This document shows positions 25,549-35,104 of a stretch of 64,000 bases of DNA, one piece after another. A model generated the notes under the pieces. That model did not search any database and had not been told where the DNA came from. It saw nothing but the letters and a program-made list of their open reading frames with translations. A program made the position numbers and the translations under genes. Position 1 is the first letter of the stretch; every line of letters begins with the position of its first letter. Source of the DNA: JABDQA01 sp963759125. Lineage in GTDB: Bacteria; Desulfobacterota; Desulfobulbia; Desulfobulbales; Desulfocapsaceae. The stretch spans positions 310,001 to 374,000 of the forward strand of contig CAVWXN010000008.1 in assembly GCA_963759125.1 (NCBI GenBank), written 5' to 3'.

Positions 25549-26754
25549 ATGCCTGTCTATGTGTGGAAAGGAAGAAACCAGTACGGTGAAAAGCGCAAAG
25601 GTGAAGTCGAAGCTCCCGATATGGCAGCAGCGGTGTCTCATGTCAAGCGGATGCGTATCACTGATCCCGTGGTCAAGGAAAAACCCAAGGATCTGTTGGA
25701 AAGCATTCCTTTTTTTCAACCCCGTGTCACCGACAAAGATATCGTCGTCTTCACCCGACAGTTGGCAACCATGATCGATGCCGGTCTTCCACTTGTTCAA
25801 TGCCTGGAAATCTTGAGCAAGCAGCAGGAAAACTCTACTTTCAAAAGAACCATTGGCGAAATCCAGGCGGATGTAGAGGCGGGAACCACTTTTGCCGATT
25901 CGATGCGCAAGCACCCCAAGGTATTCGACAATCTCTATTCCAACATGATCGAAGCCGGCGAGACCGGCGGTATTCTGGATACGATCCTCAATCGCCTTGC
26001 TCTTTTCATGGAAAAAACCATGGCCCTGAAAAAGAAGATCAAGGGAGCCATGACCTATCCGGCCATCTGTCTGGCAATCTCGATTCTCATCCTGATCGTC
26101 ATCCTGGTATTCGTTATTCCGGTATTCGAAGAGATGTTCTCCCAGATGGACGCTGCTCTACCAGTGCCAACCATGATTGTCGTTGGCTTGAGCAACGCTT
26201 TTAAGGAGCATCTGCTCTGGATCATCCTGCCGGTTATTCTTCTCATTTACATCTTCAAAAAGGTCTATTCAACAGAGAAAGGCAGATATCGTATAGATCA
26301 GTTTTTCCTGAGATTACCGGTGGTTGGTATCTTGATCAGAAAGGTTGCGGTCGCCAAATTCACCCGGACCCTGAGCACCATGCTGCAAAGCGGCGTGCCG
26401 ATCCTCGAAGCCCTGCAGGTCGTTGCCAAGACAGCGGGCAACAAGGTCATCGAGCGGGCAGTGTTCAGAGTCGGCGATGCCATAGCCGAAGGTCGGCCGA
26501 TGGCAGAACCCTTGATGGAAAGCGGCGTGTTTCCCAATATGGTGGTGCAGATGATCAACGTCGGTGAATCGGTAGGTGCGCTGGACACCATGCTCGAAAA
26601 GATTGCCGATTTTTACGACGAGGAGGTCGACACAGCTGTGGCCAACCTGACTGCCATGATCGAGCCGTTCATGATGGTCTTCCTTGGTGGAATGATCGGA
26701 ACGCTGGTGGTGGCCATGTATCTGCCAATTTTTGAAATGGCCGGACATGTATAG
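25549..26754 (+). CDS. pilC: Type II secretion/type IV pilus inner membrane protein (GspF/PilC)
   Basis: The 401-residue protein is the polytopic platform protein of type IV pilus or type II secretion machines. It has the N-terminal PVYVWKGRNQYGEKRKGE start, two GspF domains (TRQLATMIDAGLPLVQCLEIL at about 75; FTRTLSTMLQSGVPILEAL at about 280) and three membrane helices. The ATG at 25549 has GGAG upstream. No pilB, pilT or pilin genes adjoin, so it is a lone member of its machine here. The match to PilC is closer than to GspF by general feel, not by alignment. Confidence 0.88.
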   Translation: MPVYVWKGRNQYGEKRKGEVEAPDMAAAVSHVKRMRITDPVVKEKPKDLLESIPFFQPRVTDKDIVVFTRQLATMIDAGLPLVQCLEILSKQQENSTFKRTIGEIQADVEAGTTFADSMRKHPKVFDNLYSNMIEAGETGGILDTILNRLALFMEKTMALKKKIKGAMTYPAICLAISILILIVILVFVIPVFEEMFSQMDAALPVPTMIVVGLSNAFKEHLLWIILPVILLIYIFKKVYSTEKGRYRIDQFFLRLPVVGILIRKVAVAKFTRTLSTMLQSGVPILEALQVVAKTAGNKVIERAVFRVGDAIAEGRPMAEPLMESGVFPNMVVQMINVGESVGALDTMLEKIADFYDEEVDTAVANLTAMIEPFMMVFLGGMIGTLVVAMYLPIFEMAGHV

Positions 26755-26802
26755 TTTCCTGACAAGGAATTTAAAATCCATAATTTTAATCGCCCGATAC
26801 CA

Positions 26803-26830
26803 TTGACTTTTTTCATCTCATTTTTAGAGT
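26803..26830 (+). promoter_or_regulatory. Likely promoter of the IHF/HU gene
   Basis: TTGACT (26803-26808) and TAGAGT (26825-26830) are 16 bases apart in AT-rich DNA, about 40 bases before the start codon, which has its own AGGAGG site. The -10 box is only a moderate match. Confidence 0.4.
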
Positions 26831-26875
26831 AATGAGGACTGCTAAAAAAAACTCGCGTTTGGATAGGAGGAGACT

Positions 26876-27160
26876 ATGACACTGACCAAAGCTGATCTGG
26901 TACAACAGGTGTACAAAAACCATGAAGGGCTTACCAAGGCCCAGGCGACAGCATCAGTGGAAGCCTTTCTGCGCCTTTCAAAACAATCTCTGATCGGCGG
27001 CTCCGATCTGCTGCTTAGCGGCTTCGGCAAGTTCAACGTCAAAGATAAAAATTCCAGAAGAGGTAGAAATCCTCAGACTGGCGAGGAGCTCACCCTCGAC
27101 GCCAGAAGAGTGGTTACCTTCAAACCTTCCGGAATATTGCGGGAGAAGATCAACAAATAG
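26876..27160 (+). CDS. HU/IHF-family DNA-bending protein (IHF alpha-like)
   Basis: The 94-residue protein has the histone-like DNA-binding fold, with LTKADLVQQVYKNHEGLTK, LLSGFGKFNVKDKNSRRGRNPQTGEE and ARRVVTFKPSG, the last including the DNA-intercalating Pro arm. The KDKN-x-RxGRNPxTGE pattern is closer to IHF alpha than to HU. It is a single-gene unit with a strong ribosome-binding site and a terminator. Confidence 0.85.
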   Translation: MTLTKADLVQQVYKNHEGLTKAQATASVEAFLRLSKQSLIGGSDLLLSGFGKFNVKDKNSRRGRNPQTGEELTLDARRVVTFKPSGILREKINK

Positions 27161-27202
27161 CAGCCAGCCAGCGAATAAGTCGTTGGTGTTTTGGACTCTT
27201 CA

Positions 27203-27250
27203 GGCCTGCAGCAAGTCTCATCATGCACTTGCTGCAGGCCTTCTTTGTTT
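27203..27250 (+). terminator. Intrinsic terminator after the IHF/HU gene
   Basis: A perfect 14-base-pair stem (GGCCTGCAGCAAGT / ACTTGCTGCAGGCC) with a ten-base loop is followed by TTCTTTGTTT. Confidence 0.85.
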
Positions 27251-27313
27251 GGGTCCACGCTATGAACTGATGAGTTCTCCAGATCAGGACGACAACACCG
27301 CTACTTCACCGCC

Positions 27314-28243
27314 ATGACTCTACTGACCCCTGCACTTCTCCCCATCGAATCAATCCTCCAAGAAAGCCAGTGGAGTCTGCATCAGGATATTTCCATCGAA
27401 TCCGATGATGAGTTTGTCGGATCCATTGAGCGCCTGGGATTGCTGCGCCCTCCCATTGTCAGAATAGGGCAGGACGGTTATGAGAAAATCTGCGGGGCGA
27501 GACGACTCGCTGCACTCAAACAACTCAATCATCCCCCCGGCAGCATTGCCTGCTCAGTTATCAGTGATCAGGCCCAACCTGAGGATGTACTGTTTCTGGT
27601 AGCCGAGGACCAGATCCAAACCGGCCCGCTCTCTCCCATCGAAGCCTCTCGTTTCATTCACCTCGTCGACGAACGGTGTAAACAGCCCGACCACCAGCTG
27701 CTCGATCTAGTAATCCCTGGTACAAGCGCTACTCAACGGAATCGACTGCTTTCCCTGCTCAAGCTCGAAGAACCCGTCCGCACCTCGATCCATTACGGTA
27801 AAATATCTATCAAAACCGGGTTCGATCTTGTTTCTCTGCCTACCGCCGAAAGACTCTTTACCCATGACCTTTTCATCCGCTTATCCCTTAATGCCAATAA
27901 GCAGCGCCGCTTTTTGGAACTTATGCAGATTGTCACAGGGTTGGAAGGTTGCACGATTGTTGAATTTATCTCCAACCACTTACCTGAACTCTGTAAAGAG
28001 CCGATTGACAATGCCCCCCAGCAGGCAGCCCACCTGATGAAGCGGTTATACGAGCATAGCCACCCGGGTATCAGCCTGGCACAAGAAGAATTTGTCAAAC
28101 GGGTAGCGAAACTGAACCTGCCAAAGAATTGCCGAGTCTCTCCCAGCCCTGCTTTTGAGAGGGACAGAGTGACCCTGGAAGTGGAGTTTGATGATTTTAG
28201 AGCCTTCTCAGAGGCCTGGCAGAAGATGAAAAGATTTGTTTGA
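27314..28243 (+). CDS. ParB/Spo0J N-terminal domain protein (orphan)
   Basis: The 309-residue protein has a ParB-type nuclease/CTPase-fold N-terminus: a partner-site-like start (ILQESQWSLH), VGSIERLGLLRPPIV and YEKICGARRLAALKQL, the last being the conserved GxRR region, followed by LVAEDQIQTGPLSPIEASRF and a helical middle. No parA gene is beside it and the C-terminus has no recognisable ParB dimer domain, so it is likely an orphan or a diverged regulator rather than a chromosome-segregation ParB. It ends 14 bases before the convergent ribD gene. Confidence 0.7.
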   Translation: MTLLTPALLPIESILQESQWSLHQDISIESDDEFVGSIERLGLLRPPIVRIGQDGYEKICGARRLAALKQLNHPPGSIACSVISDQAQPEDVLFLVAEDQIQTGPLSPIEASRFIHLVDERCKQPDHQLLDLVIPGTSATQRNRLLSLLKLEEPVRTSIHYGKISIKTGFDLVSLPTAERLFTHDLFIRLSLNANKQRRFLELMQIVTGLEGCTIVEFISNHLPELCKEPIDNAPQQAAHLMKRLYEHSHPGISLAQEEFVKRVAKLNLPKNCRVSPSPAFERDRVTLEVEFDDFRAFSEAWQKMKRFV

Positions 28244-28256
28244 GCAGTTCAGCCAA

Positions 28257-29405
28257 TCAATCACCGTTCGAGGGATACTGAACATCGCCCAGGATCAACA
28301 GATCATCGTCCAGGCGCCGGTGCCTTACATTCACGAGCCTTAACGCATGTTCACGGTCGCCGACGACACGAAAACCTTCTATCACACTGGTGCCGCCGTC
28401 ACCGGCTATCAGTGGAGCATAAAAAAATTGCAGGTGATCTGCCAGGCCAGCCTTCAAAAATGCTCCATGCACCTCCGCCCCTCCTTCCACAAGCAGCGAG
28501 GTTATCTGTCTGGAACCAAGCACTCTCAAGGCCTCGGTCAGGCTTAACTTGCCTGAATCATCTACGGGAATCGGCACAACGTCGACTCCCAGGTTTTGCA
28601 ACTGACTAATCTTCTCAGGAGGTGCGGAAGGAGAACAGAAAATCCAAGTAAGACGATCATCATTGTGACTGATGACTTTGGCCTCCGGTGAGATTTTCAG
28701 GGTAGTGTCGAGGATGATCCGTATCGGATTTTTCCCTCTCCGCCTGTCGATCCTGGTGGTCAGGGAGGGGTCGTCTATGGCAACGGTGTTGCTACCAACC
28801 AGAATTGCATCACAGCGGTCGCGAAGTCGATGCACCCACCTCCAAGACTCTGGACCGGTAATCGCATCACAGCTGTTTTTTCTGAAAGTAATCCTGCCAT
28901 CCAGCGTCAATCCGGCCTTCAGCACCACCCAAGGCCTGCCCTTGCTAATGTAGGTTAAAAACGATTGGTTCAACTTCCGGCACTGGTCCTCCAGCAGCCC
29001 ATGTCGGACTTCGATCCCGGCGCTGCGGAGAAATTCTGCACCGCTGCCGTTGACCAGCGGATTGGGGTCCAGCATGCCGATGCAGACTTTTTTAATTCCG
29101 CTGGCTGCTACGGCACGGCTGCACGGGGGGGTCTTACCGGTATGGTTGCAGGGTTCCAGCGTAACATACATGGTGGCGCCGGCGGCTCTGTCCCCGGCCT
29201 TGGTTAAAGCCTCGATCTCGGCATGCGGGCCCCCTGCCTTTTGGTGATAGCCGCGAGCGATAATCTCATCTTCTTTTACGATTACCGCCCCCACGCAGGG
29301 ATTTGGCGAAGTACGCCCAATGCCTTTGCGGGCCTCCCTCAAGGCAAGCCGCATAAAATAAATGTCGCTATCTGAAAATTCGCCAGCCACTGCAGGACCA
29401 ACCAT
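28257..29405 (-). CDS. ribD: Riboflavin deaminase/reductase
   Basis: This bifunctional enzyme performs the second and third steps of riboflavin synthesis. The 382-residue protein has the deaminase zinc site (GPHAEIEAL and EPCNHTGKTPPC) in its first 150 residues and a reductase domain (PWVVLKAGLTLDGRI, AILVGSNTVAIDDPSLT, LLVEGGAEVHGAFL). Its start codon overlaps the nrdR stop (TAATG), so the two are coupled. The other rib genes are outside the window on this side or elsewhere. Confidence 0.94.
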   Translation of the reverse strand: MVGPAVAGEFSDSDIYFMRLALREARKGIGRTSPNPCVGAVIVKEDEIIARGYHQKAGGPHAEIEALTKAGDRAAGATMYVTLEPCNHTGKTPPCSRAVAASGIKKVCIGMLDPNPLVNGSGAEFLRSAGIEVRHGLLEDQCRKLNQSFLTYISKGRPWVVLKAGLTLDGRITFRKNSCDAITGPESWRWVHRLRDRCDAILVGSNTVAIDDPSLTTRIDRRRGKNPIRIILDTTLKISPEAKVISHNDDRLTWIFCSPSAPPEKISQLQNLGVDVVPIPVDDSGKLSLTEALRVLGSRQITSLLVEGGAEVHGAFLKAGLADHLQFFYAPLIAGDGGTSVIEGFRVVGDREHALRLVNVRHRRLDDDLLILGDVQYPSNGD

Positions 29406-29869
29406 TAATGATCTTCTCTAGATTCGAGCAGGACCTTGAGCTCATCCATGAATTCATTGACATCTTTAAACTGACGGTAGACCGAAGCAAAACGCACATA
29501 GGCTACTTCGTCCAGCCGGGACAGGTCCTCCATCACCCATTCACCGATAACCGAAGAACTAACCTCCTTGGAACCAAGATCCTGCAGCCTGTGCTCTATT
29601 TCGTCTACAAATTGATCTATGGAATCCCGGCTGATGGGTCGCTTCTCGCAGGCCTTTTCAAGACCGACAATCATTTTCTGGCGATCCCAGGGTTCACGTC
29701 TGCCGTCCTTTTTGACCAACACGGGCATCATCACTTCGAGCCGCTCATAGGTCGTAAACCTTTGATCACATGCCAGGCAGGATCTGCGACGTCTGGTAAT
29801 AGTGCAGTCTTTGTTAAGACGGCTATCTATCACTTTGTTGTCGAGATGATCGCAATAGGGACATTTCAT
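29405..29869 (-). CDS. nrdR: Transcriptional repressor NrdR
   Basis: This ATP/dATP-sensing repressor controls ribonucleotide reductase genes. The 154-residue protein has the zinc ribbon MKCPYCDHLDNKVIDSR ... RRRRSCLACDQRFTTYER and an ATP-cone (PVLVKKDGRREPWDRQKMIVGLEKACEKR). The order nrdR-ribD is common among proteobacteria. It is separated from rpiB upstream by a terminator. Confidence 0.95.
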   Translation of the reverse strand: MKCPYCDHLDNKVIDSRLNKDCTITRRRRSCLACDQRFTTYERLEVMMPVLVKKDGRREPWDRQKMIVGLEKACEKRPISRDSIDQFVDEIEHRLQDLGSKEVSSSVIGEWVMEDLSRLDEVAYVRFASVYRQFKDVNEFMDELKVLLESREDH

Positions 29870-29952
29870 AAGATCCTCCAGGAGAGAAATCTGGTCTGAC
29901 TAGCTTATCAACCGATCGTAAGCACCGCCAGATATAACCTGCTTCGACAGAT

Positions 29953-29984
29953 AAAAAAAACCGGTATTGCCTGAGCAATACCGG
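29953..29984 (-). terminator. Intrinsic terminator of the fatty-acid/rpiB operon
   Basis: On the minus strand a perfect ten-base-pair stem (CCGGTATTGC and its complement) with a four-base loop is followed by eight T residues, 28 bases after the rpiB stop. It separates this operon from nrdR-ribD. Confidence 0.9.
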
Positions 29985-30012
29985 CGAAACTATCACTAAA
30001 CAGCAATCGGAC

Positions 30013-30441
30013 TCACCGACTGAACTTGTCGATTCGTCTCTGATGGCGTCCCCCGGCAAACGATGATCTGAGCCAGACATCGACAATACTCTCTGCCAGC
30101 CCTTTGCCCAGCACCCGATCACCCAGGCACAAGATATTCGCATCATTGTGTTCACGGCTCAACCGGGCGGTATATTCGTTGTGACAGAGGGCTGCCCTTA
30201 TCCCGCGATGCCGGTTCGCAGCCATCGACATGCCAATTCCTGTACCGCACACGAGGATGCCAGACTGGGCTTTGCCATCGAGCACCTGGGCACAAACCTG
30301 ATCGGCAAAATCCGAATAATCAACCGAAGTATCTGAATCACAGCCCAGATCACTGACCTCATGTCCCAGGCTTGAAAGCTTTGCTACCAGAAGCTTTTTC
30401 AATTCAAAACCGCCATGGTCAGAGCCAATCGCTATCTTCAT
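30013..30441 (-). CDS. rpiB: Ribose-5-phosphate isomerase B
   Basis: This enzyme interconverts ribose 5-phosphate and ribulose 5-phosphate. The 142-residue protein has IAIGSDHGGFELK, VDYSDFADQV, the active-site cysteine in LVCGTGIGMSMAANR and AALCHNEYTARLSREHNDANIL. It follows fabF by 15 bases and is the last gene of the operon before a strong terminator. Confidence 0.95.
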   Translation of the reverse strand: MKIAIGSDHGGFELKKLLVAKLSSLGHEVSDLGCDSDTSVDYSDFADQVCAQVLDGKAQSGILVCGTGIGMSMAANRHRGIRAALCHNEYTARLSREHNDANILCLGDRVLGKGLAESIVDVWLRSSFAGGRHQRRIDKFSR

Positions 30442-30456
30442 GGTGCCCGCGTTCCC

Positions 30457-31703
30457 CTATTCGGTGAACTGTTTAAATATGACCACCCCGTTGGTACCGC
30501 CAAATCCAAACGAATTTGAAAGTCCGTAGCGGATCCTCATTTTTCTCGCAGTATTAGGTACATAATCGAGATCACACTCAGGGCTCGGTTCGTGCAGGTT
30601 GATGGTCGGCGGGGCGATCTGGTCTCTGATGCTCAGCGCCAGAAACACTGCCTCAATACCTCCGGCCGCGCCCAACATATGGCCGACCATCGATTTTGTC
30701 GAACTGATCGCCAGTTTATAGGCGTGATCACCGAACACGGTTTTGATTGCCAGGGTTTCACAACGGTCGTTCAGAGGAGTCGAGGTTCCATGGGCATTGA
30801 TATAGTCTATGTCTTCCGGATTGAGCCCAGCATCTTCCAGGGCAACACGCATGGACCGTACCGCACCCTCCCCGTCCTCCGGAGGCGCTGCAATATGATA
30901 GGCGTCGCTGCTCAATCCGTAACCTACCACCTCGGCGATGATCTCGGCACCTCTGGCTCTGGCATGCTCATACTCTTCCAGAATCATGATGCCAGATCCT
31001 TCAGACATGACGAAGCCGTCCCGATCTTTGTCGAATGGCCGTGACGCTTCAGCAGGACTGTCGTTTCTCTTGGAAAGTGCCTTCATTGAGGTAAATCCGT
31101 TCACCCCAAGGGGACAAATCACTCCTTCGGTACCCGCCACTGATCATCACGTCGCTCATCCCATATTTGATATGCCGGTAAGCTTCACCCACTGCGTGGG
31201 TGCCGGCGGCACAGGCGGTGGTCATGGTCAGGTTGGGTCCTTTCGAACCGATGGCCATGGAGATATGGCCAGAGGGCATATTCGGGATCGCGGTGGGGAT
31301 AAAAAACGGTGAAATCCGCTTATACCCCTTAGTCAAGTAAGATTTCGTGCTGCTCAGTAATGGTCGGCAGTCCGCCCATTCCGCAGCCGGTGATGACTCC
31401 GACCCGGCCACAATTTTCATCGCTTATCTCAAGACCGCTCTCTTCGAGCGCCATATTGGTCGCAACCAGTGCATACTTGACAAACAGCTTGAGTTTGTTT
31501 GACGACTTTTTGTCAAAGTGATCTTCTTCTATGAAATCTTTGACTTCGGCAGCTATCTGGACAGGGTCGCCGGTAGGATCATAGCGGGTGATACGGTCTA
31601 CCCCGCTCATCCCGGCACAGATGCTTTTCCAGGTCTTGGCAACTCCGGTGCCAAGAGGAGTCACCAGTCCTGTACCGGTTATTACTACTCTGCGGCTAGC
31701 CAT
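30457..31703 (-). CDS. fabF: 3-oxoacyl-ACP synthase II, two frameshifts
   Basis: This condensing enzyme extends acyl-ACP with malonyl-ACP. Three segments in successive frames make one normal FabF of about 413 residues: an N-terminal part starting RRVVITGTGLVTPLG, a middle with the active cysteine (TTACAAGTHAVG) and a C-terminal part with NAHGTSTPLND and KSMVGHMLGAAGGIEA (both catalytic His). One extra base lies near 31330-31337 (LLDKGYKRISPFFIP reads through if it is dropped) and another at about 31133-31138. Since the gene is usually essential and all active-site residues are intact, sequence error is the likely cause. It lies after acpP, as usual. Confidence 0.92.
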
Positions 31704-31752
31704 TGATGTTTCCTTGGAATTGAGTCATTTCACGAGTACAGTCAATGAGCCC

Positions 31753-31983
31753 TTACTTGAGTTTGTCAACGTAGGCGACGGCATCCTGAACGGTAACGAT
31801 CTTCTCAGCGTCCTCATCCGGAATCTCGATATCGAATTTCTCTTCCATGGCCATGATCAACTCGACCAGATCGAGAGAATCAGCGCCCAGATCATCGACA
31901 AAAGATGCCTCTGAAACAACTTTGTCTTTCTCGACGCTCAACTGCTCAACAATTATATCTACCATTTCCTGATTTATAGCCAT
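31753..31983 (-). CDS. acpP: Acyl carrier protein
   Basis: The 76-residue acidic protein carries growing acyl chains on a phosphopantetheine attached to the serine of DDLGADSLDLVELIMAME. Length and sequence are typical. It is 49 bases before fabF and has a good GGAG ribosome-binding site; a long gap upstream suggests its own promoter in addition to operon transcription. Confidence 0.97.
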   Translation of the reverse strand: MAINQEMVDIIVEQLSVEKDKVVSEASFVDDLGADSLDLVELIMAMEEKFDIEIPDEDAEKIVTVQDAVAYVDKLK

Positions 31984-32291
31984 TTTTCTTCTCCTTGATG
32001 ATGGTTCTTTCGAAGCGCGGCTTCCCGCGCCAAGTTTTCATTAGATTTTTTCCCATAAAGGGCCAAATGATGCAATCTTTAATAATTGCGTTAAATTTGC
32101 AACTTAAATTTAATAATTATGGTTATTCAATTGGCTTTCTGCCCGTCATTATAATCACTAGCAGCTGCTTTGAAACAGCAGCCAATCCGTTCAGGTTTCA
32201 ACACCAGTGAAAAAGAGAACGTTCCGAATAACTGTGCTTTCTTTGCCGCTGATAACGAAATATGTTCCAAGCAACAACCTCTCAGGTTGCC
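31984..32291 (-). promoter_or_regulatory. Gap before acpP with a possible promoter
   Basis: This 308-base AT-rich gap between fabG and acpP has no coding potential that I can support. On the minus strand TATAAT occurs at 32148-32153 with only a poor -35 region, and a six-base-pair hairpin (GCTGCT / AGCAGC, 32164-32182) lies just upstream of it. A separate acpP promoter here is likely but not proven. Confidence 0.35.
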
Positions 32292-33037
32292 TTACATGTA
32301 CATCCCGCCGTTGACATGAATGGTCTGCCCGGTCACATAGCCGGCCTGATCACTCACCAGATATTCAACCGCCGCCGCCACATCCTCAGACCTCGCCAAG
32401 GGCAGCCAGGGGAATTTCACTAAGCATTTTTTCTTTGACGGCATCATCGAGTTCCTGGGTCATCTCGGTGACGATATACCCCGGTGCAACACAGTTAACC
32501 GTGATCTTTCTGGAAGCGAATTCTCGAGCCAGAGATTTGGTCAGGCCGACCATGCCGGCCTTGGCAGCCGCGTAATTAACCTGGCCGCCGTTGCCGGAAA
32601 ATCCGACAATGGAACTGACATTGACGATGCGGCCCCAGCGGTTTTTCATCATCGGCTTCAAAGCCGCTTTGGCACAGGCAAAGGCTCCTTTCAAGTTAGT
32701 GTCCAGAGACAGCGTCCCAATCCGCTTCCTTCATCCTGGCCACCAAACCGTCTCTAGTGATACCGGCGTTGTTGATCACAATATCGACGGAGCCGCTCTC
32801 GGCCACAATCGATTTAAAAGCGCTCTGAACCTGATCGAAGTCGGCCACATCGAATTGCACTGTCTGCCCCTGACCACCCGCCTGTTTCACCAGATCAATG
32901 GTTTTTTCCGCGGCATCTGAACGACTCACATAGTTGACCCAGACAAAACAGCCCATACGTCCTAATCGAGCACAGATTGCCCGGCCTATGCCCCTGCTTC
33001 CGCCGGTAACGACGGCTATTTTCCGATGATCTGTCAT
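32292..33037 (-). CDS. fabG: 3-oxoacyl-ACP reductase, two frameshifts
   Basis: This NADPH enzyme reduces 3-oxoacyl-ACP. The joined reading has VVTGGSRGIGRAIC at the NADPH site, DIVINNAGITRDGL, the catalytic Ser in NVSSIVGFSG and YxxxK in VNYAAAKAGMVG, and the end GYVTGQTIHVNGGMYM. One extra base at about 32701-32711 must be dropped to read WDAVLDTNLKGAF, and another at about 32391-32396 to read LGRSEDVAAAVEYL. The start overlaps the etfA stop (ATGA). All catalytic residues are present, so I treat the breaks as sequence errors. Confidence 0.9.
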
Positions 33038-34232
33038 TGGCCGCGTTTCTCCTCTATCTTATCGATTAATTTAGGAATAACTTCATAGAGATCGCCAACC
33101 ACACCGAAATCGGCTACGTTGAAAATCGGCGCATCTGCATCCCGGTTTATGGCCACGATGGTTTCTGAAGACTGCATTCCTGCCACGTGCTGGATGGCCC
33201 CGGAAATTCCGCAGGCAATGTAGAGTTTCGGCGCCACGGTTTTGCCTGTCTGGCCAACCTGATGAGGGATAAGGGATCCAGCCGGCGTCAACTACCGCCC
33301 TGGAGGCCGAGACTTTTGCACCCAGGGATTCGGCCAACTTGGTGAGTAACTCAAATCCTTTCTCGTTTTCAAGTCCTCTGCCGCCGGAAACCAGAATATC
33401 CGATTCCTGGATGTTTACCTTACTCCGCTGTTCACTTATGGACTCAAGCACCTCAATTCGGCTGATAAGCTGCTCCGGAGCAGGGGTGATCTCAATTATC
33501 TCGCCCTGCCGCCTGCTCATCGAAGTCCAATTCCTTCATCACTTTGGGGCGCACGGTGGCCATCTGCGGCCTCGTATCCGGGCAGATTATGGTGGCCATG
33601 ATATTGCCGCCGAAAGCTGGTCTTGTCTGCAGCAGTATCCCGTCTTCCTGTCTGATTTCCAGCCTGGTGCAATCCGCCGTCAATCCTGCATCTACGGTGG
33701 CGGCCACACCGGGAATGAAGGATCGGCCAATGGCTGTTGCTCCGGCCAGGACTACCTCGGGTTTATGGGCGAGGATCAAATCTGATACTATCTTCTCGTA
33801 AATGTCATCGGTGAACAATTCCAAGGCCGGGTCATCCACCCGGTAAACTTTGTCGGCGCCATGGCCGATAAGTTTTTCAGCGCTCTCGCCGGTTTGATAA
33901 CCGAGCAGAATGGCGCTGAGCTGAGCATTCCTATCATCTGCCAGGGTACGGCCAATGCCAAGCAGTTCGGTCGCCACCGGCGCCAGTTCTCCCCGGACAA
34001 ACTCACAGAAGACCCAGATTCCCGACCATGATTCCAGGTCATCCTGGGCTTTTCTGCCGCCGCTGTCGTCTATTGACAGTGCTTCAACATCACAGGCCTC
34101 GACACAGGCACCACAAAGATTGCAGGTGTCGCCGACAACGGCAAGGCCATCAACAATCTCTATGGCTCCAAACGGGCATTGTTCTTCGCAGATACCGCAG
34201 CCGATGCACAGCTTCTCGTCTATATGTAACAT
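33034..34232 (-). CDS. etfA: Ferredoxin-fused electron transfer flavoprotein alpha subunit, two frameshifts
   Basis: The N-terminus carries two [4Fe-4S] cluster motifs (CIGCGICEEQCP and CNLCGACVEACD), followed by the EtfA domain: LGYQTGESAEKLI, EVVLAGATAIGRSFIPGVAA and, at the end, VGQTGKTVAPKLYIACGISGAIQHVAGMQ-type FAD-binding sequence (for example ACGISGAIQHVAGM). Two extra bases, near 33508-33513 and at 33266-33268, split the frame; dropping them restores a continuous protein of about 398 residues. It pairs with EtfB to accept electrons from the adjacent acyl-CoA dehydrogenase; the clusters may pass electrons to another carrier. Ferredoxin-fused EtfA is known in anaerobes. Confidence 0.88.
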
Positions 34233-34244
34233 ATCTACTCCGCC

Positions 34245-35027
34245 TTAAACCAGATAGGGCTTTAGTCTGTCGACTAGCTGCTCAACCTGTTCGTCGACAC
34301 TGCCGGATAATATGGCCCGCTCCCCGCGCGGCTCAGGAGGAAATACCTTGACCACCTGGGTGGGAGATCCAGGAAGCCCGATACAAGCCTGATCGGCACC
34401 GATATCTTCAGCACTCAGCATCTGTATTTCTGCCTTCTTGGCCTTCATTTTGCCCTTCAACGAAGGAACACGGGGCTGGTTGATATCTTTCACCACAGTA
34501 ATCAGCAGCGGCAACCCGGATTTAAGCACATCATAGCCGTCGTCCATCATCCGTTCCATGACAATGGCAGAATCGCCGGCCTCCCGAATTTTCTGAATAC
34601 AGGTCGCATAGGGGATGCTAAGCCTCATTGCCAGACCAGGCCCCACCTGGGCGGTATCCCCGTCAATTGCCTGTTTGCCGCAAATGATCAGGTCGAAATC
34701 ACCCAGGGTCACTATCGCCTTGGCGAGCGTGTAAGACGTTGCCCAGGTATCTGCACCGGCAAAGCTTCGATCGGAAACAAGAACGCCCTTATCGGCACCA
34801 CAGGAAATGGCCTGTCGAAGCACCTCTTCCGCCTGGGGAGGGCCCATACTGATCACCGTTACCTCTCCGCCCACCGCTTCCTTCAGAGATACGCCAGCCT
34901 CAAGTGCATGCTGATCGTAGGGATTCATGATCGATTCAACCCCCTCTCTCGCCAGGGTGTTGGTCTCGGGATCAAGACGCACATCCTTGGCATCGGGGAC
35001 CTGCTTGATGCATACAATAATCTTCAT
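34245..35027 (-). CDS. etfB: Electron transfer flavoprotein beta subunit
   Basis: The 260-residue protein binds AMP or FAD in the EtfAB dimer. It has IIVCIKQVPDAKDVRLDP, NPYDQHALEAG, VISMGPPQAEEVLRQAISCGAD and GKQAIDGDTAQVGPGLA, all typical of EtfB/FixA. It is 13 bases before etfA and follows the acyl-CoA dehydrogenase gene. Whether the pair performs electron bifurcation cannot be decided by eye. Confidence 0.94.
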   Translation of the reverse strand: MKIIVCIKQVPDAKDVRLDPETNTLAREGVESIMNPYDQHALEAGVSLKEAVGGEVTVISMGPPQAEEVLRQAISCGADKGVLVSDRSFAGADTWATSYTLAKAIVTLGDFDLIICGKQAIDGDTAQVGPGLAMRLSIPYATCIQKIREAGDSAIVMERMMDDGYDVLKSGLPLLITVVKDINQPRVPSLKGKMKAKKAEIQMLSAEDIGADQACIGLPGSPTQVVKVFPPEPRGERAILSGSVDEQVEQLVDRLKPYLV

Positions 35028-35104
35028 CTAAAACCCGTGTATAGCTGGAAAATAATCGGAGTGCAGACGGCAGGAACCGCTGTCTGTCAAGTCACTTCGA
35101 AACC

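Noticed and set aside
25404..25589. A 61-codon plus-strand frame before the pilC-like gene
   Set aside because: It overlaps the start of that gene, has no family features and no clear ribosome-binding site.
31329..31340. Programmed +1 frameshifting at the fabF stop (GAC TAA G)
   Set aside because: The conserved reading can be restored at the stop here, but in yggS, dacB and the second fabF break the shift lies far from any stop, and no shared slippery sequence is seen. Sequence error explains all cases.
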